This document shows, piece after piece, positions 14,603 through 23,564 of a DNA stretch of 64,000 nucleotides (position 1 is the first letter of the stretch; every line of letters begins with the position of its first letter). Below the pieces are notes generated by a model. That model was not told the DNA's origin, made no database searches, and saw nothing but the letters and a program-made list of their open reading frames with translations. Source of the DNA: Paludibacteraceae bacterium (GTDB lineage Bacteria; Bacteroidota; Bacteroidia; Bacteroidales; Paludibacteraceae); NCBI GenBank assembly GCA_017527495.1, contig JAFXPY010000034.1, positions 1-64,000 of the forward strand, written 5' to 3'. A program made the translations under genes and the position numbers.

Positions 14603-17425
14603 ATGTCAGCAGAAAAAGAAAAAGGCATAAATGTTGTTGGAGCAAGGGTTCATAATCTGAAAAATATTGATGTTTTTATTCCGCATCGTTCTCTAACTGT
14701 GATTACCGGACTTTCAGGTAGCGGTAAGTCAAGTCTTGCTTTCGATACTATTTTTGCTGAAGGTCAGAGAAGATATATCGATACATTTTCTTCCTATGCA
14801 AGAGGGTTTATAGGCAATATGCAAAGGCCTGATGTAGATAAGATTACAGGTCTTTCGCCCGTCATTTCAATCGAACAAAAAACAACCAATTCCAACCCTC
14901 GTTCAACTGTTGGTACTACAACGGAGATTTACGACTATCTTCGTCTTCTCTATGCTCGTGCCGGAGAAGCATATAGCTATGTTACGGGAGAGAAAATGGT
15001 GCGTTACACTGATGACCAGATTGTTGATTTGCTCGTTCATGATTACGATGGTGAACGTGTTTATTTGCTCGCACCTCTGGTCAGAAATCGAAAAGGTCAT
15101 TATCGCGAACTGTTCGACACTATCAGGAAAAAAGGTTATATCTATGTCCGTGTAGATGGTGAATTGCAAGAGATTGTACAGGGTATGCGTGTCGATCGTT
15201 ATAAAAATCACTCAATCGAAGTAGTCGTAGATCGTCTTATTGTAAATGGCAAGGATCGCAAGCGCATGCGTGATTCTATGGACAGAGCTATGAAGCAAGG
15301 CAATGGCATTGCGATGGTGATGATTGACCGCAAAGACAATGCAGAAACAAAAATCCGCTATTTCAGTCGCTCGCTGATGTGTCCGACAACAGGTATTTCC
15401 TATAACGAACCGGCTCCGCATTCTTTTTCTTTCAATTCTCCGATGGGCTATTGTCCGACTTGCAAAGGTTTGGGATATGTCAATCAAATTGATATGGAAA
15501 AAATTGTTCCAAATCCGGATTTAAATATTGAGCAAGGAGCAATTGAGCCTCTGGGGAAAAAAAAGAATACTGTCATATTTATGCAAATCGGTGCAATTCT
15601 TGAGCAATATGATTGTACTCTGAAAACGCCTTTTAAGAACCTACCGCAAGAAGCTGTGGACAAAATATTCAATGGCACTGACGAACAGTTAAATCTCAAA
15701 GACGCGCCACTCGGTTATTCAAATTTCTTTGTGCGATATGAAGGCATATTGAAATATCTTGAGCAGCAGCAAGAGAGCGATAGCATGATGGCACAAAAGT
15801 GGGCAGGGCAATATAGCAAAAAATGTGTTTGCCCCGAATGTAACGGAGCGCGACTCTGCAAAGAGAGTTTGCATTTCCGCATAGGCGACAAAAATATAGC
15901 CCAGCTTTCAGATATGGACATTGATGATTTGCTGAACTATCTGAAAAATATCGAGCCTCAACTTACAGAAAAACAACAAAAAATCGGACATGAGATAATC
16001 AAAGAGATATGTACACGACTGCAGTTTATGCTTGATGTCGGTCTGCAATATCTTTCTCTTTCTCGCAGCAGTCAGACGCTGTCAGGCGGCGAAAGCCAGC
16101 GCATACGCCTTGCAACACAGATTGGCTCTAAATTGGTAAATGTGCTGTATATCTTAGACGAACCGAGTATAGGTTTGCACCAGTCGGACAATCAACGATT
16201 GATAAATTCGCTCAAAGAGCTTCGCGATGCCGGAAATACTGTCGTCGTTGTTGAACACGACGAACAGATGATGCGTGAGGCTGATTATATTATCGACATC
16301 GGTCCGAAAGCTGGTCGATTGGGAGGCAAAGTGGTTTTCTCCGGAACACCTGAACAAATGCTCAAAGCCGACACTCTAACAGCGCGTTATCTCAATAAGA
16401 TAGAGGAAATAAAGCCCCGTTTTCTTCCTCGCAATGGCAATGGCAAATTCCTTACTCTGCGTGGTTGCAAAGGGCATAACCTCAAAAATGTAGATGTTAG
16501 TTTTCCGCTCGGAGAAATGATCTGTGTTACAGGTCTGTCAGGTAGTGGAAAGTCAAGCTTGATAAACGGAACACTGCAACCTATTTTGAGTCAGCGATTC
16601 TATCGCTCGTTGCAAGAACCATTGCCATACGATAGTATTGAAGGATTGGAAAATATAGACAAGGTGGTCAGTGTCGATCAGGCTCCTATCGGGCGCACTC
16701 CAAGAAGTAATCCTGCCACTTACACGGGGGTGTTTAGCGACATAAGAAACTTGTTTGTCAATGTCCCTGAGGCAAAAATCAGAGCGTATAAGCCGGGGCG
16801 TTTCTCGTTCAATACTGCCGGCGGACGATGCGAAGCATGTGCCGGCAATGGCTATAAAACAATAGAGATGCATTTCTTGCCTGATGTGTATGTTCCATGC
16901 GAGGTATGTGGAGGAAAACGATATAATAAGGAAACACTTGAAATTAGATTTAAGGGTAAATCAATTGCTGATGTACTTGATATGACTATCAATCAGGCAG
17001 TTGAGTTTTTCGAAAATCAACCAATCATACTCAATAAGATTAAGACACTTCAGGAAGTAGGACTCGGATATATCAAACTTGGGCAGAGTAGTACAACACT
17101 TTCAGGCGGTGAGAGCCAGCGTGTTAAACTCGCGACGGAACTTTCAAAGCGAGATACCGGTCGAACGCTATATATTCTTGACGAACCGACAACAGGTCTG
17201 CATTTCGACGATATACGAGTATTGCTCAATGTGTTGAATCGACTTGTTGACAAGGGAAACACTGTGATAATAATTGAGCATAACCTTGATGTTATACGCT
17301 CTTGTGATTATATCATTGATCTTGGTCCGAAAGGTGGACGACAAGGAGGTGAGATAGTATGCACAGGCACACCCAAAGAAATAGCACAATGTAAGCAAAG
17401 CGAAACAGGAAAATTCCTGAAATAA
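14603..17425 (+). CDS. uvrA: UvrA excinuclease subunit A
   Basis: 940 residues, the usual length. It is the damage-recognition ATPase of nucleotide excision repair and loads UvrB on DNA. Two ABC ATPase halves: Walker A TGLSGSGKSS at 35-44 and again near 642-652; two SGGESQR signatures, each followed by an ILDEP Walker B. The second zinc module is intact (CEAC 743-746, CEVC 766-769). The first has CPTT at 260-263 where most UvrAs have CxxC, then CPTC at 284-287, so one ligand is missing. It has its own promoter and RBS and no uvrB nearby. Confidence 0.97.
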   Translation: MSAEKEKGINVVGARVHNLKNIDVFIPHRSLTVITGLSGSGKSSLAFDTIFAEGQRRYIDTFSSYARGFIGNMQRPDVDKITGLSPVISIEQKTTNSNPRSTVGTTTEIYDYLRLLYARAGEAYSYVTGEKMVRYTDDQIVDLLVHDYDGERVYLLAPLVRNRKGHYRELFDTIRKKGYIYVRVDGELQEIVQGMRVDRYKNHSIEVVVDRLIVNGKDRKRMRDSMDRAMKQGNGIAMVMIDRKDNAETKIRYFSRSLMCPTTGISYNEPAPHSFSFNSPMGYCPTCKGLGYVNQIDMEKIVPNPDLNIEQGAIEPLGKKKNTVIFMQIGAILEQYDCTLKTPFKNLPQEAVDKIFNGTDEQLNLKDAPLGYSNFFVRYEGILKYLEQQQESDSMMAQKWAGQYSKKCVCPECNGARLCKESLHFRIGDKNIAQLSDMDIDDLLNYLKNIEPQLTEKQQKIGHEIIKEICTRLQFMLDVGLQYLSLSRSSQTLSGGESQRIRLATQIGSKLVNVLYILDEPSIGLHQSDNQRLINSLKELRDAGNTVVVVEHDEQMMREADYIIDIGPKAGRLGGKVVFSGTPEQMLKADTLTARYLNKIEEIKPRFLPRNGNGKFLTLRGCKGHNLKNVDVSFPLGEMICVTGLSGSGKSSLINGTLQPILSQRFYRSLQEPLPYDSIEGLENIDKVVSVDQAPIGRTPRSNPATYTGVFSDIRNLFVNVPEAKIRAYKPGRFSFNTAGGRCEACAGNGYKTIEMHFLPDVYVPCEVCGGKRYNKETLEIRFKGKSIADVLDMTINQAVEFFENQPIILNKIKTLQEVGLGYIKLGQSSTTLSGGESQRVKLATELSKRDTGRTLYILDEPTTGLHFDDIRVLLNVLNRLVDKGNTVIIIEHNLDVIRSCDYIIDLGPKGGRQGGEIVCTGTPKEIAQCKQSETGKFLK

Positions 17426-17441
17426 ATGTTTAGTGTTTAGC

Positions 17442-17460
17442 GTTAATCATAATGATTAAC
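17442..17460. promoter_or_regulatory. 19-bp palindrome between uvrA and antiporter
   Basis: GTTAATCAT-A-ATGATTAAC is perfect, 36 bp before the antiporter start. It could be an operator or a weak terminator; no T run follows. Confidence 0.4.
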
Positions 17461-17495
17461 CTTTAACCTTTCACCTATAACAAAACCATAAAACC

Positions 17496-19517
17496 ATGAC
17501 ATCTATCCTTAACATTACAATCATAGTGGCACTCATTCTTGTAGTGCCCGTCTTGTTCCGTCAGTTACGACTTCCAAGTATAGTCGGACTGATTCTTGCC
17601 GGAATACTTATCGGCCCGTATGGCTTTCAAATCGTAGAGAGAGACTCTGTCATCGATTTTTTGAGCAAGATAGGTCTTTACTATATTATGTTCACATCAG
17701 GCATTGAAATTGATATCAACGATTTCAAGCGCGAACGCCGAAATACCATATTTTTCGGTTCTCTGACATTTGCAGTGCCGTTGGTGTTAGGCTTTTTTGT
17801 GAGTGTGTATGTCTTGCGTTTTAGCGTGTTGAGCAGTCTGCTCCTTGCTGCAATGTTTGCGTCTCACACGCTGATGGCATATCCTGTTGTGAGCCGGTAT
17901 GGAATACAGAAAAATTCTGCTGTTGGAGTAACTATAGGCGGAACGATGATTGCCGTCACTCTTTCGCTTTTGCTTATTGCAGGTGTCTCAAGTTTTTCAA
18001 AAGGTGAATTGACAATTACTTATCTAACGCATTTAATTGTTTTTTCAGCAATATTTATTGTCGTCGTGCTTTGGATCATTCCAAAGATAGCGCATTTCGT
18101 TTTTCGACAATTCAACGATTCTATTTTGCAGTTTACTTTTGTTCTGCTTGCCATCTTTGTGGGGGTATTACTTTCAGAATTGGCTGGTTTGGAAGGCATT
18201 TTGGGCGCTTTTTTGGTCGGCCTGGCTCTCAATCGACTCATCCCGAATCTCTCGCCACTGATGAATCGCATAAGCTTTGTAGGCAATGCTATTTTTATTC
18301 CTGTTTTTTTGATAAGTATAGGTATGCTTGTCGATCCGAGCGTTTTCCTTGATGGCGTGGAGACATGGTTTGTGGCTGTGGTGATGTGCCTGACGGCTCT
18401 TGCAACCAAGTGGATTGCTGCATGGCTCACACAACTTCGTTGCATCTATTCTACCAATCAGCGGCAGCTTATTTTCGGACTTTCAAGCGCTAAGGCTGCT
18501 GTCAGTTTGGCTTCTGTCATGATTGGATATAATCTCAACTTATTTTCTGCTGATGTGCTGAACGGAACGGTGGTGATGATTCTTGTAACATGTACCGTAA
18601 GTAGCATAGTGACGGAAAAGTCTGCCCGACATATTGCTCAACAGCAAAATCCCGAAAATCGCAATACACTATCTTCAACGCATAGTATTCTTCTGCCCCT
18701 TGCTAATCCCGACAATATGGAAGCCTTGCTCAATCTCGCCTTTATATGCGCTGATCCAAAGCAAGGAATGGGAATAACAGCTCTGAGAGTAGTCAAAAAT
18801 TCCAATCTGCTCCCCTCGGCTGAAGAACAACTTGTTCAGGCCACACAGCTCGCACAATCGGCTGAAAGACAAATGAGTTGTTACACGCAGGTGGCTGCCA
18901 ATGTGGCAAACGGAATAGCTGATATGTCAAACAGACTTGATTCAGGGGAGATAATTATCGGAAGCAACAAGACAGAAGTTCAGCTCGAAGATACTAACAT
19001 GCTCAAAGACGGAATGAGAACAATAACATACGGCAATGTTATTACTCACTTGCTCAATAATCAATCGAAGCAAATCACCATCTACAAGCCCAAACAACCC
19101 ATCAACACAATCACAACGATGCGTGTTGCTATTCCCGCGGGGGCTGAACGTGAAGCGGGCTTTTATGCCATTTATGACAGAATTTATCAAATGGCAGCGC
19201 AACTCGGTTGCTCCACTATATTTTATGCACAGAAGCAAACAACAGACCTACTTCAAACTTTGGGCTCACGACCCAAAAAAGAGTTTCATGCAGAATATAA
19301 CAATCTTGAAGATTGGGAAGATTTTCTTCTCATTGCCAAAGACATAAAGCATGATGATATGCTTGTTGTGGTGCAAGCAAGAAAAGGAACAATAAGCTAC
19401 AACCCTCTTTTCAGCAAAATGCCTTATATGCTCTATCGTTTTTTCAAAGACAATAGTTGGGTTGTGATTTATCCTGAGCAACAAGGAACAGGTCAGCAAC
19501 AATCCAAATTGATTTAG
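17496..19517 (+). CDS. CPA2-type cation:proton antiporter
   Basis: 673 residues. The first about 380 contain some 12 membrane helices with the KefB/NapA pattern (LRLPSIVGLILAGILIGPYG near 25-45; a family-typical ISIGMLVD later). The last about 290 residues are soluble and resemble the universal-stress-like tail of Bacteroidota antiporters (PIVS/ASHTLMAYPV region in the membrane part, VVVQARKG near the end). It should exchange Na+ or K+ for protons across the inner membrane and serve pH or ion balance. The downstream genes are on the opposite strand with a shared terminator between. Confidence 0.88.
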   Translation: MTSILNITIIVALILVVPVLFRQLRLPSIVGLILAGILIGPYGFQIVERDSVIDFLSKIGLYYIMFTSGIEIDINDFKRERRNTIFFGSLTFAVPLVLGFFVSVYVLRFSVLSSLLLAAMFASHTLMAYPVVSRYGIQKNSAVGVTIGGTMIAVTLSLLLIAGVSSFSKGELTITYLTHLIVFSAIFIVVVLWIIPKIAHFVFRQFNDSILQFTFVLLAIFVGVLLSELAGLEGILGAFLVGLALNRLIPNLSPLMNRISFVGNAIFIPVFLISIGMLVDPSVFLDGVETWFVAVVMCLTALATKWIAAWLTQLRCIYSTNQRQLIFGLSSAKAAVSLASVMIGYNLNLFSADVLNGTVVMILVTCTVSSIVTEKSARHIAQQQNPENRNTLSSTHSILLPLANPDNMEALLNLAFICADPKQGMGITALRVVKNSNLLPSAEEQLVQATQLAQSAERQMSCYTQVAANVANGIADMSNRLDSGEIIIGSNKTEVQLEDTNMLKDGMRTITYGNVITHLLNNQSKQITIYKPKQPINTITTMRVAIPAGAEREAGFYAIYDRIYQMAAQLGCSTIFYAQKQTTDLLQTLGSRPKKEFHAEYNNLEDWEDFLLIAKDIKHDDMLVVVQARKGTISYNPLFSKMPYMLYRFFKDNSWVVIYPEQQGTGQQQSKLI

Positions 19518-19528
19518 TCTGTTATGTA

Positions 19529-19579
19529 TCAGCTATATATGGCTGATGTATGATCTGTGTGTCAGCCATATATGGCTGA
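19529..19579. repeat. Two tandem 18-bp palindromes
   Basis: TCAGCTATATATGGCTGA (19529-19546) and TCAGCCATATATGGCTGA (19562-19579) are followed by TGTATGA and TGTTTGA. The second is a perfect palindrome, the first has one G-U-type mismatch. They sit between the antiporter stop and the shared terminator. Confidence 0.7.
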
Positions 19580-19587
19580 TGTTTGAC

Positions 19588-19620
19588 AAAAAAGGACTAT
19601 CCTTTTTTGAATAGTCCTTT
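19588..19620. terminator. Bidirectional terminator between converging genes
   Basis: AAAGGACTAT (19591-19600) pairs with ATAGTCCTTT (19611-19620). The stem includes the TAG stop of the minus-strand gene; T runs are present in both directions. Confidence 0.8.
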
Positions 19621-19839
19621 GATGATTTTCCAAACAGATATTATTCGATTAATCTTAGAGGTAAATGATGTTGTTGTACTTCCAAACGATCTGCCCAAAT
19701 CAAGCCAATAATCCCATTTCTTTTGAATTTGCTCAACATCATGCCTCACATTTTTCTCTTGTCGGTAGAGCCTTTTGAGCAACACTACACGCTGACGATC
19801 AATTTCTTGTGTGTTGCTTATCTCATGCAGCTGTTTCAT
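19597..19839 (-). CDS. Small charged helical protein after holin-like gene
   Basis: 80 residues from ATG 19839 (MKQLHEISNTQ), overlapping the upstream holin-like gene by 17 bp; the longer frame would overlap far more. The middle is a basic coiled helix (RLYRQEKNVRHDVEQIQKKW), and the C-terminus has a short amphipathic or hydrophobic stretch (INRIISVWKIIKGLFKKG). It probably associates with the membrane together with its two upstream partners. Family unknown. Confidence 0.65.
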   Translation of the reverse strand: MKQLHEISNTQEIDRQRVVLLKRLYRQEKNVRHDVEQIQKKWDYWLDLGRSFGSTTTSFTSKINRIISVWKIIKGLFKKG

Positions 19840-20197
19840 CTTGAACCTCCTCTCCTTTTTCTTCATTAGTGTCTGCAAACAGCATACCGCTGAAGAGTTT
19901 TACTAACGGGTTGATAAAGACCTTTTCTCTAAGCAGGTAGAGAATGAGTGCGACAAGAAGAATTATACTGCCAAGTATAATGCAAGCAACACTTGTTGAC
20001 ATAAAGGTGGAAAGAAAATGTACCAGTGCCACCGAGAAATATGCCAATGCACCCATAATCAGGAGTAAGGCCACAATGACTAAAATCAGAATACCGACAA
20101 TCTGCGACAACTTGTCTAACAACTCTAAACGCAATAAATCGTAGCGAGTTTTTAGATATTCTTTGCTGTCTTCTATCAGTTTTTTGTACTCATCCAT
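19823..20197 (-). CDS. Holin-like (Phage_holin_3_6 / DUF1469-type) membrane protein
   Basis: 124 residues. An N-terminal helix (MDEYKKLIEDSKEYLKTRYD) is followed by two membrane helices (IVGILILVIVALLLIMGAL and SVACIILGSIILLVALIL) and an acidic tail. This matches the phage-holin-family/YqjE-like proteins that accompany YtxH proteins in many bacteria and are thought to be stress-related envelope proteins rather than true phage holins. It lies between a YtxH gene (12 bp upstream) and a small helical gene. No phage genes nearby. Confidence 0.75.
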   Translation of the reverse strand: MDEYKKLIEDSKEYLKTRYDLLRLELLDKLSQIVGILILVIVALLLIMGALAYFSVALVHFLSTFMSTSVACIILGSIILLVALILYLLREKVFINPLVKLFSGMLFADTNEEKGEEVQDETAA

Positions 20198-20209
20198 TTT
20201 GGCTTATTT

Positions 20210-20431
20210 TTATGCAGGATCAGCTTCCGTAGCTTCTGTCTCCATGTTGCGAGCTTTATTGACAACTTCGTCAACAAGTTCATCTAATTTCTCTTTCGAC
20301 AGATTTGGAAATTTCTCTTTGAGCAAATCTCTGATTTGTGAGCGTGTCTCAGCTCCGCTTTGGGGAGCAAACAAAATACCAAGTACGGCACCTAATGCCA
20401 CACCACCTAATAAAGAAAATAAATTACGCAT
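20210..20431 (-). CDS. YtxH-domain protein
   Basis: 73 residues from ATG 20431 (MRNLFSLLGGVALGAVLGIL). The longer frame starts in a region of poor composition. An N-terminal glycine-rich membrane helix followed by FAPQSGAETRSQIRDL is the YtxH signature, and the rest is a charged amphipathic helix. Family members are small envelope-stress proteins. It is first in a three-gene group with the holin-like and small helical proteins, and may be co-transcribed with the LTA-synthase-like gene 54 bp upstream. Confidence 0.82.
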   Translation of the reverse strand: MRNLFSLLGGVALGAVLGILFAPQSGAETRSQIRDLLKEKFPNLSKEKLDELVDEVVNKARNMETEATEADPA

Positions 20432-20485
20432 GGTTTTAGTAAATTTAAAAGTTAAACAAATTTTCCTAATAACTATTAACAAAAA

Positions 20486-22420
20486 TCATTCCAAAGTGAA
20501 ACGATTGTCAATAAGTCGGTTTGTGTATTGTTCCAAATAGGCTTTCAAGTATTCAAGTGCAGAATTAATGTCAGTCGTCCCTGCAATATTGTCATGCAGC
20601 AAGCGGTCCTGCTTGAAGTTATACACAGCTTTAACTTCTGTGCCGTCAAACTGAATCAACAGACTATCGGTGAAAATCTGGTAAAGCCCATTATTGTAAT
20701 TGATTGCGTAGGGGTGTTGTTTGGTTTGCGTCAAACCATCTTGTCCAAAAGCAAAATAATCAGTATCATAGTGTAGGTAGTTCAGCACCGAAGGCATAAT
20801 GTCTGTTTGAGATATTGGCTCATTATGCACTATGTTAAGCAGACTATCGCTCATCTGTGGATCGAAGAATACAATAGGTACTTCAAATATCCCCTTGTCG
20901 TTGAGGTATTCAGGGAATGTTAGCTGGTTGGTATGGTCGGCTGTGATGACAAACAATGTATTTTCATACCATGGTTGTGTCTTGGCAAAATCGAAAAATT
21001 TCCTCAGGGCATTGTCGGTGTAACCTACGCATTTATGAATAGGTATTATCCCATCAGGGAATACTCCTTCATATTCTGCCGGAACTTGGAAAGGATGGTG
21101 TGATGAAGCTGTAAATACGGCTGTCATGAATGGTTGCTTCATTTCAGTCATCTTGCGAGCATAGAATTGTAAAAATGGCTCGTCCCATATTGCCCATACA
21201 CCATCAAAATCACCTTCACGATCGTATTCGTCAAGCCCATAGTAGGCGCCAAAACCGGCACTACGTGCATACGCCTGAAAACCCATCGAACCATTTGGAG
21301 CACCATGGAAAAAAGCAGTTTCATATCCCTTACGATTTAAGCAATCAGCAATAGACGATACTTTGTTTGTTGAATAAGGCGTGAGAATATAAGGAGAGAT
21401 AATCATTGGAATGCTCGAAAGAACGGAAGGCATGGCATCAATACTCTTTCTGCCCGAAGCCAAGCTAAGCGGGTATGTAACCGAGTGTTGCAAAAGAGAA
21501 TCTAAAAATGGTGTATAACCCTGATATGTCCCTGACTCTAAATCATGATTAAAATAGCCGATATATTCTTTCGAGAAACTCTCAATGATGATTACCACAA
21601 CATTTTTTGCGTCAAAATTGTCATGATTTCCTTCATGAACAGGTGTCATAACAGAAGCTGCTTTTTCGGCTTCAAAATATGTCAAACGAGGTATGCTTTC
21701 CGATTCTGTTGAGCGCATTATAGCAAACGGAGTATTCAAAACTATATTTGTCTCATTAGGATGGTTGGTGTATTGAAGTGCATTGGAGAGTGTTATAGGA
21801 CGAGTGTAGGCGCCAAAACCACCGCGAATACCGATAACGATGAAATAAACCGATGCAACAAAAATGACGCTTTCGCGAATATAATACAGCAAAGGTCTAA
21901 GATTTGTTTCGCATATTGTTCTTTTGCGAGTCAGAAGTATAAGTATAGCGCAACATGCAATGAAAAACAATGTGATGTACCAGTATTGTCCAATACCTTT
22001 CAATATAATTGTTCCAAGGTTGCCATCGTTCTGAAATTCAGACAAAAAAGTTATTGTTGTGCGCCTTCCCGTGAATTGCATATAAGCTATGTCGCCACAA
22101 TTAACCAGTAGTCCAACGATGTTAGGAACCCAATAACACCACTTTGCAACTGTCTGATATGTGCCGTTTTGTCTAAACTTGAATGGCAGAAGCATCAAAA
22201 GCAGATAAAGTGAATTAAGATAGAGTAGGGCAGTAAGGTCAAAGCGCAAGCCGCCTGCCATAAGCTCAAAGAAATGGGATGTCGTTATGTCGGAATAAGC
22301 ATCGCGTGTGATGAAAAAAAAGAATAAGCGTGTAAGGCTGTAAAGAAGCATTACAAGCCCAAAATTACAAAACGCAACGACAAAGGGGTGGTAAAAAATA
22401 TTTTTATTTTGTGAGTTCAT
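20486..22420 (-). CDS. LTA-synthase-family sulfatase-like transferase
   Basis: 644 residues. About five membrane helices in the first 210 residues, then an extracytoplasmic sulfatase fold: NVVVIIIESFSKEYIG (metal Glu), SGRKSIDAMPSVLSSIP (nucleophile region), AFFHGAPNGSMGF, and VITADHTNQL (metal Asp-His). This is the layout of LtaS/MdoB phosphoglycerol transferases. In Bacteroidota, which lack lipoteichoic acid, the likely substrates are phospholipid head groups added to lipid or glycan; this is inferred. It has a very good promoter directly upstream. Confidence 0.88.
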   Translation of the reverse strand: MNSQNKNIFYHPFVVAFCNFGLVMLLYSLTRLFFFFITRDAYSDITTSHFFELMAGGLRFDLTALLYLNSLYLLLMLLPFKFRQNGTYQTVAKWCYWVPNIVGLLVNCGDIAYMQFTGRRTTITFLSEFQNDGNLGTIILKGIGQYWYITLFFIACCAILILLTRKRTICETNLRPLLYYIRESVIFVASVYFIVIGIRGGFGAYTRPITLSNALQYTNHPNETNIVLNTPFAIMRSTESESIPRLTYFEAEKAASVMTPVHEGNHDNFDAKNVVVIIIESFSKEYIGYFNHDLESGTYQGYTPFLDSLLQHSVTYPLSLASGRKSIDAMPSVLSSIPMIISPYILTPYSTNKVSSIADCLNRKGYETAFFHGAPNGSMGFQAYARSAGFGAYYGLDEYDREGDFDGVWAIWDEPFLQFYARKMTEMKQPFMTAVFTASSHHPFQVPAEYEGVFPDGIIPIHKCVGYTDNALRKFFDFAKTQPWYENTLFVITADHTNQLTFPEYLNDKGIFEVPIVFFDPQMSDSLLNIVHNEPISQTDIMPSVLNYLHYDTDYFAFGQDGLTQTKQHPYAINYNNGLYQIFTDSLLIQFDGTEVKAVYNFKQDRLLHDNIAGTTDINSALEYLKAYLEQYTNRLIDNRFTLE

Positions 22421-22443
22421 AAAGGAGTTATGTTATTAATATG

Positions 22444-22474
22444 CAAAATTACAAAAAAAAACGAAAACAATCAA
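22444..22474 (-). promoter_or_regulatory. Promoter of LTA-synthase-like gene
   Basis: On the minus strand TTG (22472-22474), 20 bp, TAATTTTG (22444-22451), and a GGAG ribosome site close to the ATG at 22420. Confidence 0.8.
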
Positions 22475-22500
22475 TGTTTTCGTGTAAATAGTTTGTTCGA

Positions 22501-22603
22501 TAAAGAAAAAAGAGGTCTAAGTAGGCAATACGATTGATAAATCCCTAACAGAATGTCGGGAAGGAGTATTAGATTTTTCCCTCGTTAATTGCCGACTCAG
22601 ACC
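22501..22603 (-). ncRNA. Structured RNA or very long-stem terminator
   Basis: On the minus strand the arms 22588-22603 and 22514-22529 form a 16-bp stem (GGTCTGAGTCGGCAAT with ATTGCCTACTTAGACC) with one mismatch and one G-U pair, closing a loop of about 58 nt that has its own possible stem. TCTTTTTTC follows. It lies 73 bp after the stop of the DUF4468-like gene. In the plus sense the same stem has two mismatches and no T run, so the minus strand is favoured. It may be a terminated small RNA or an elaborate terminator. Confidence 0.5.
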
Positions 22604-22675
22604 AATTGAATTAGTAGGTGATGGCAATAGATTCAACTATTTCATCTTGCTTCCTTTATAAATAACAATAAAGAA

Positions 22676-23239
22676 TTACCATTCATCTTCATTTGAACTT
22701 TTTATTAGTGCTTGTTCTGCACCTGAAACAATAATATTCATATATGAAATTGATTTATCAAAAGCGGCAATGATAGATTTCTTTGGAGCATTTAATTCCA
22801 TCATATTATATTTATCTGTCACAGGTACATACTCTGTAATATAGTAAGAATTCTTAAATGTATTACGATTTGAAGATGAATTTCTCACATCAGCAACATC
22901 AATATATATTTTTACTTTGACTCTCCCATCTTTGAATGCAATATCTAAATTATGATGAACATCAATGGTAAAGGCACCCAATGAAAAAGTTTCAATTTCT
23001 CCAAAAATACCTGTATAGATTAAATGATTTGGATTGTTTAGTTTATTTGTGTAGTTTGAATTATTATACGCACTTGCAAGATATGCTTCAATCGCGTCAT
23101 GGGCTTGTTCGATACTTAAATCAGTTTGAAAGATTTTTTCTACGACAACCTGATTCCCTACAACCTTGTAATTTTCTTTTTGTGCAAATAAATAGGTGCA
23201 CATACAAATAATGGTTAAAAATAAAAATATCTTTTTCAT
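22676..23239 (-). CDS. Secreted DUF4468-like protein
   Basis: 187 residues: signal peptide (1-19, ending YLFAQ) and one compact domain with VVVEKIFQTDLSIEQAHDAIEAYL, typical of DUF4468, a TBP-like fold common in Bacteroidota secreted or lipoproteins. No catalytic residues seen. It is flanked upstream by a repeat-rich spacer and downstream by the structured RNA candidate. Function unknown. Confidence 0.75.
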   Translation of the reverse strand: MKKIFLFLTIICMCTYLFAQKENYKVVGNQVVVEKIFQTDLSIEQAHDAIEAYLASAYNNSNYTNKLNNPNHLIYTGIFGEIETFSLGAFTIDVHHNLDIAFKDGRVKVKIYIDVADVRNSSSNRNTFKNSYYITEYVPVTDKYNMMELNAPKKSIIAAFDKSISYMNIIVSGAEQALIKSSNEDEW

Positions 23240-23320
23240 AATTATATATGTTAAATATTATTATAGTTCCATTTAATGATAAAAATATCAGTATTTTACT
23301 AAAATTGCCCACTTACTTAA

Positions 23321-23523
23321 ATTATAGCGTAGCCGTTTAATATTAATAGATATAATTTACTAACCTCCTTCATTCCAACCACGGAGTGGTTGCACATTGC
23401 TCAATATTGAAGTTGTCCGCATTGTAAATATTTTTAATATACAACCATTATCTCGGTTGAGAGATAAGAGATTAATACAATTTTCTATTTTATGTAACGG
23501 CTGACACCGTTAATCACCGAGAT
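23321..23523. repeat. Cluster of CATATTAATAG-family palindromes
   Basis: Units seen: a degenerate one GTA-GCCGT (23329-23336) followed by TTAATATTAATAG; CAACCAC-GGA-GTGGTTG (23376-23392, perfect 7-bp stem); CAACC...GGTTG (23442-23459); and reverse-orientation TCTATTTTATG then TAACGG-CTGACA-CCGTTA (23495-23512). ATCTCGGT near 23450-23457 can also pair with ACCGAGAT at 23516-23523. No gene in 23240-23564. Confidence 0.7.
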
Positions 23524-23564
23524 ATTAATTTTTTTTTAATGCGAAACTCGAATTAGTATTTTTT

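Noticed and set aside
19823..20197. Prophage, because of the holin-like gene
   Set aside because: The gene is next to YtxH and no phage structural, lysis or integrase gene is present; this holin-type family is common outside phages.
22501..22603. SRP RNA at 22.5 kb
   Set aside because: The GGAAGGAG on the plus strand looked like the domain IV core, but the full SRP RNA is clear at 52788-52883 and the local fold does not match.
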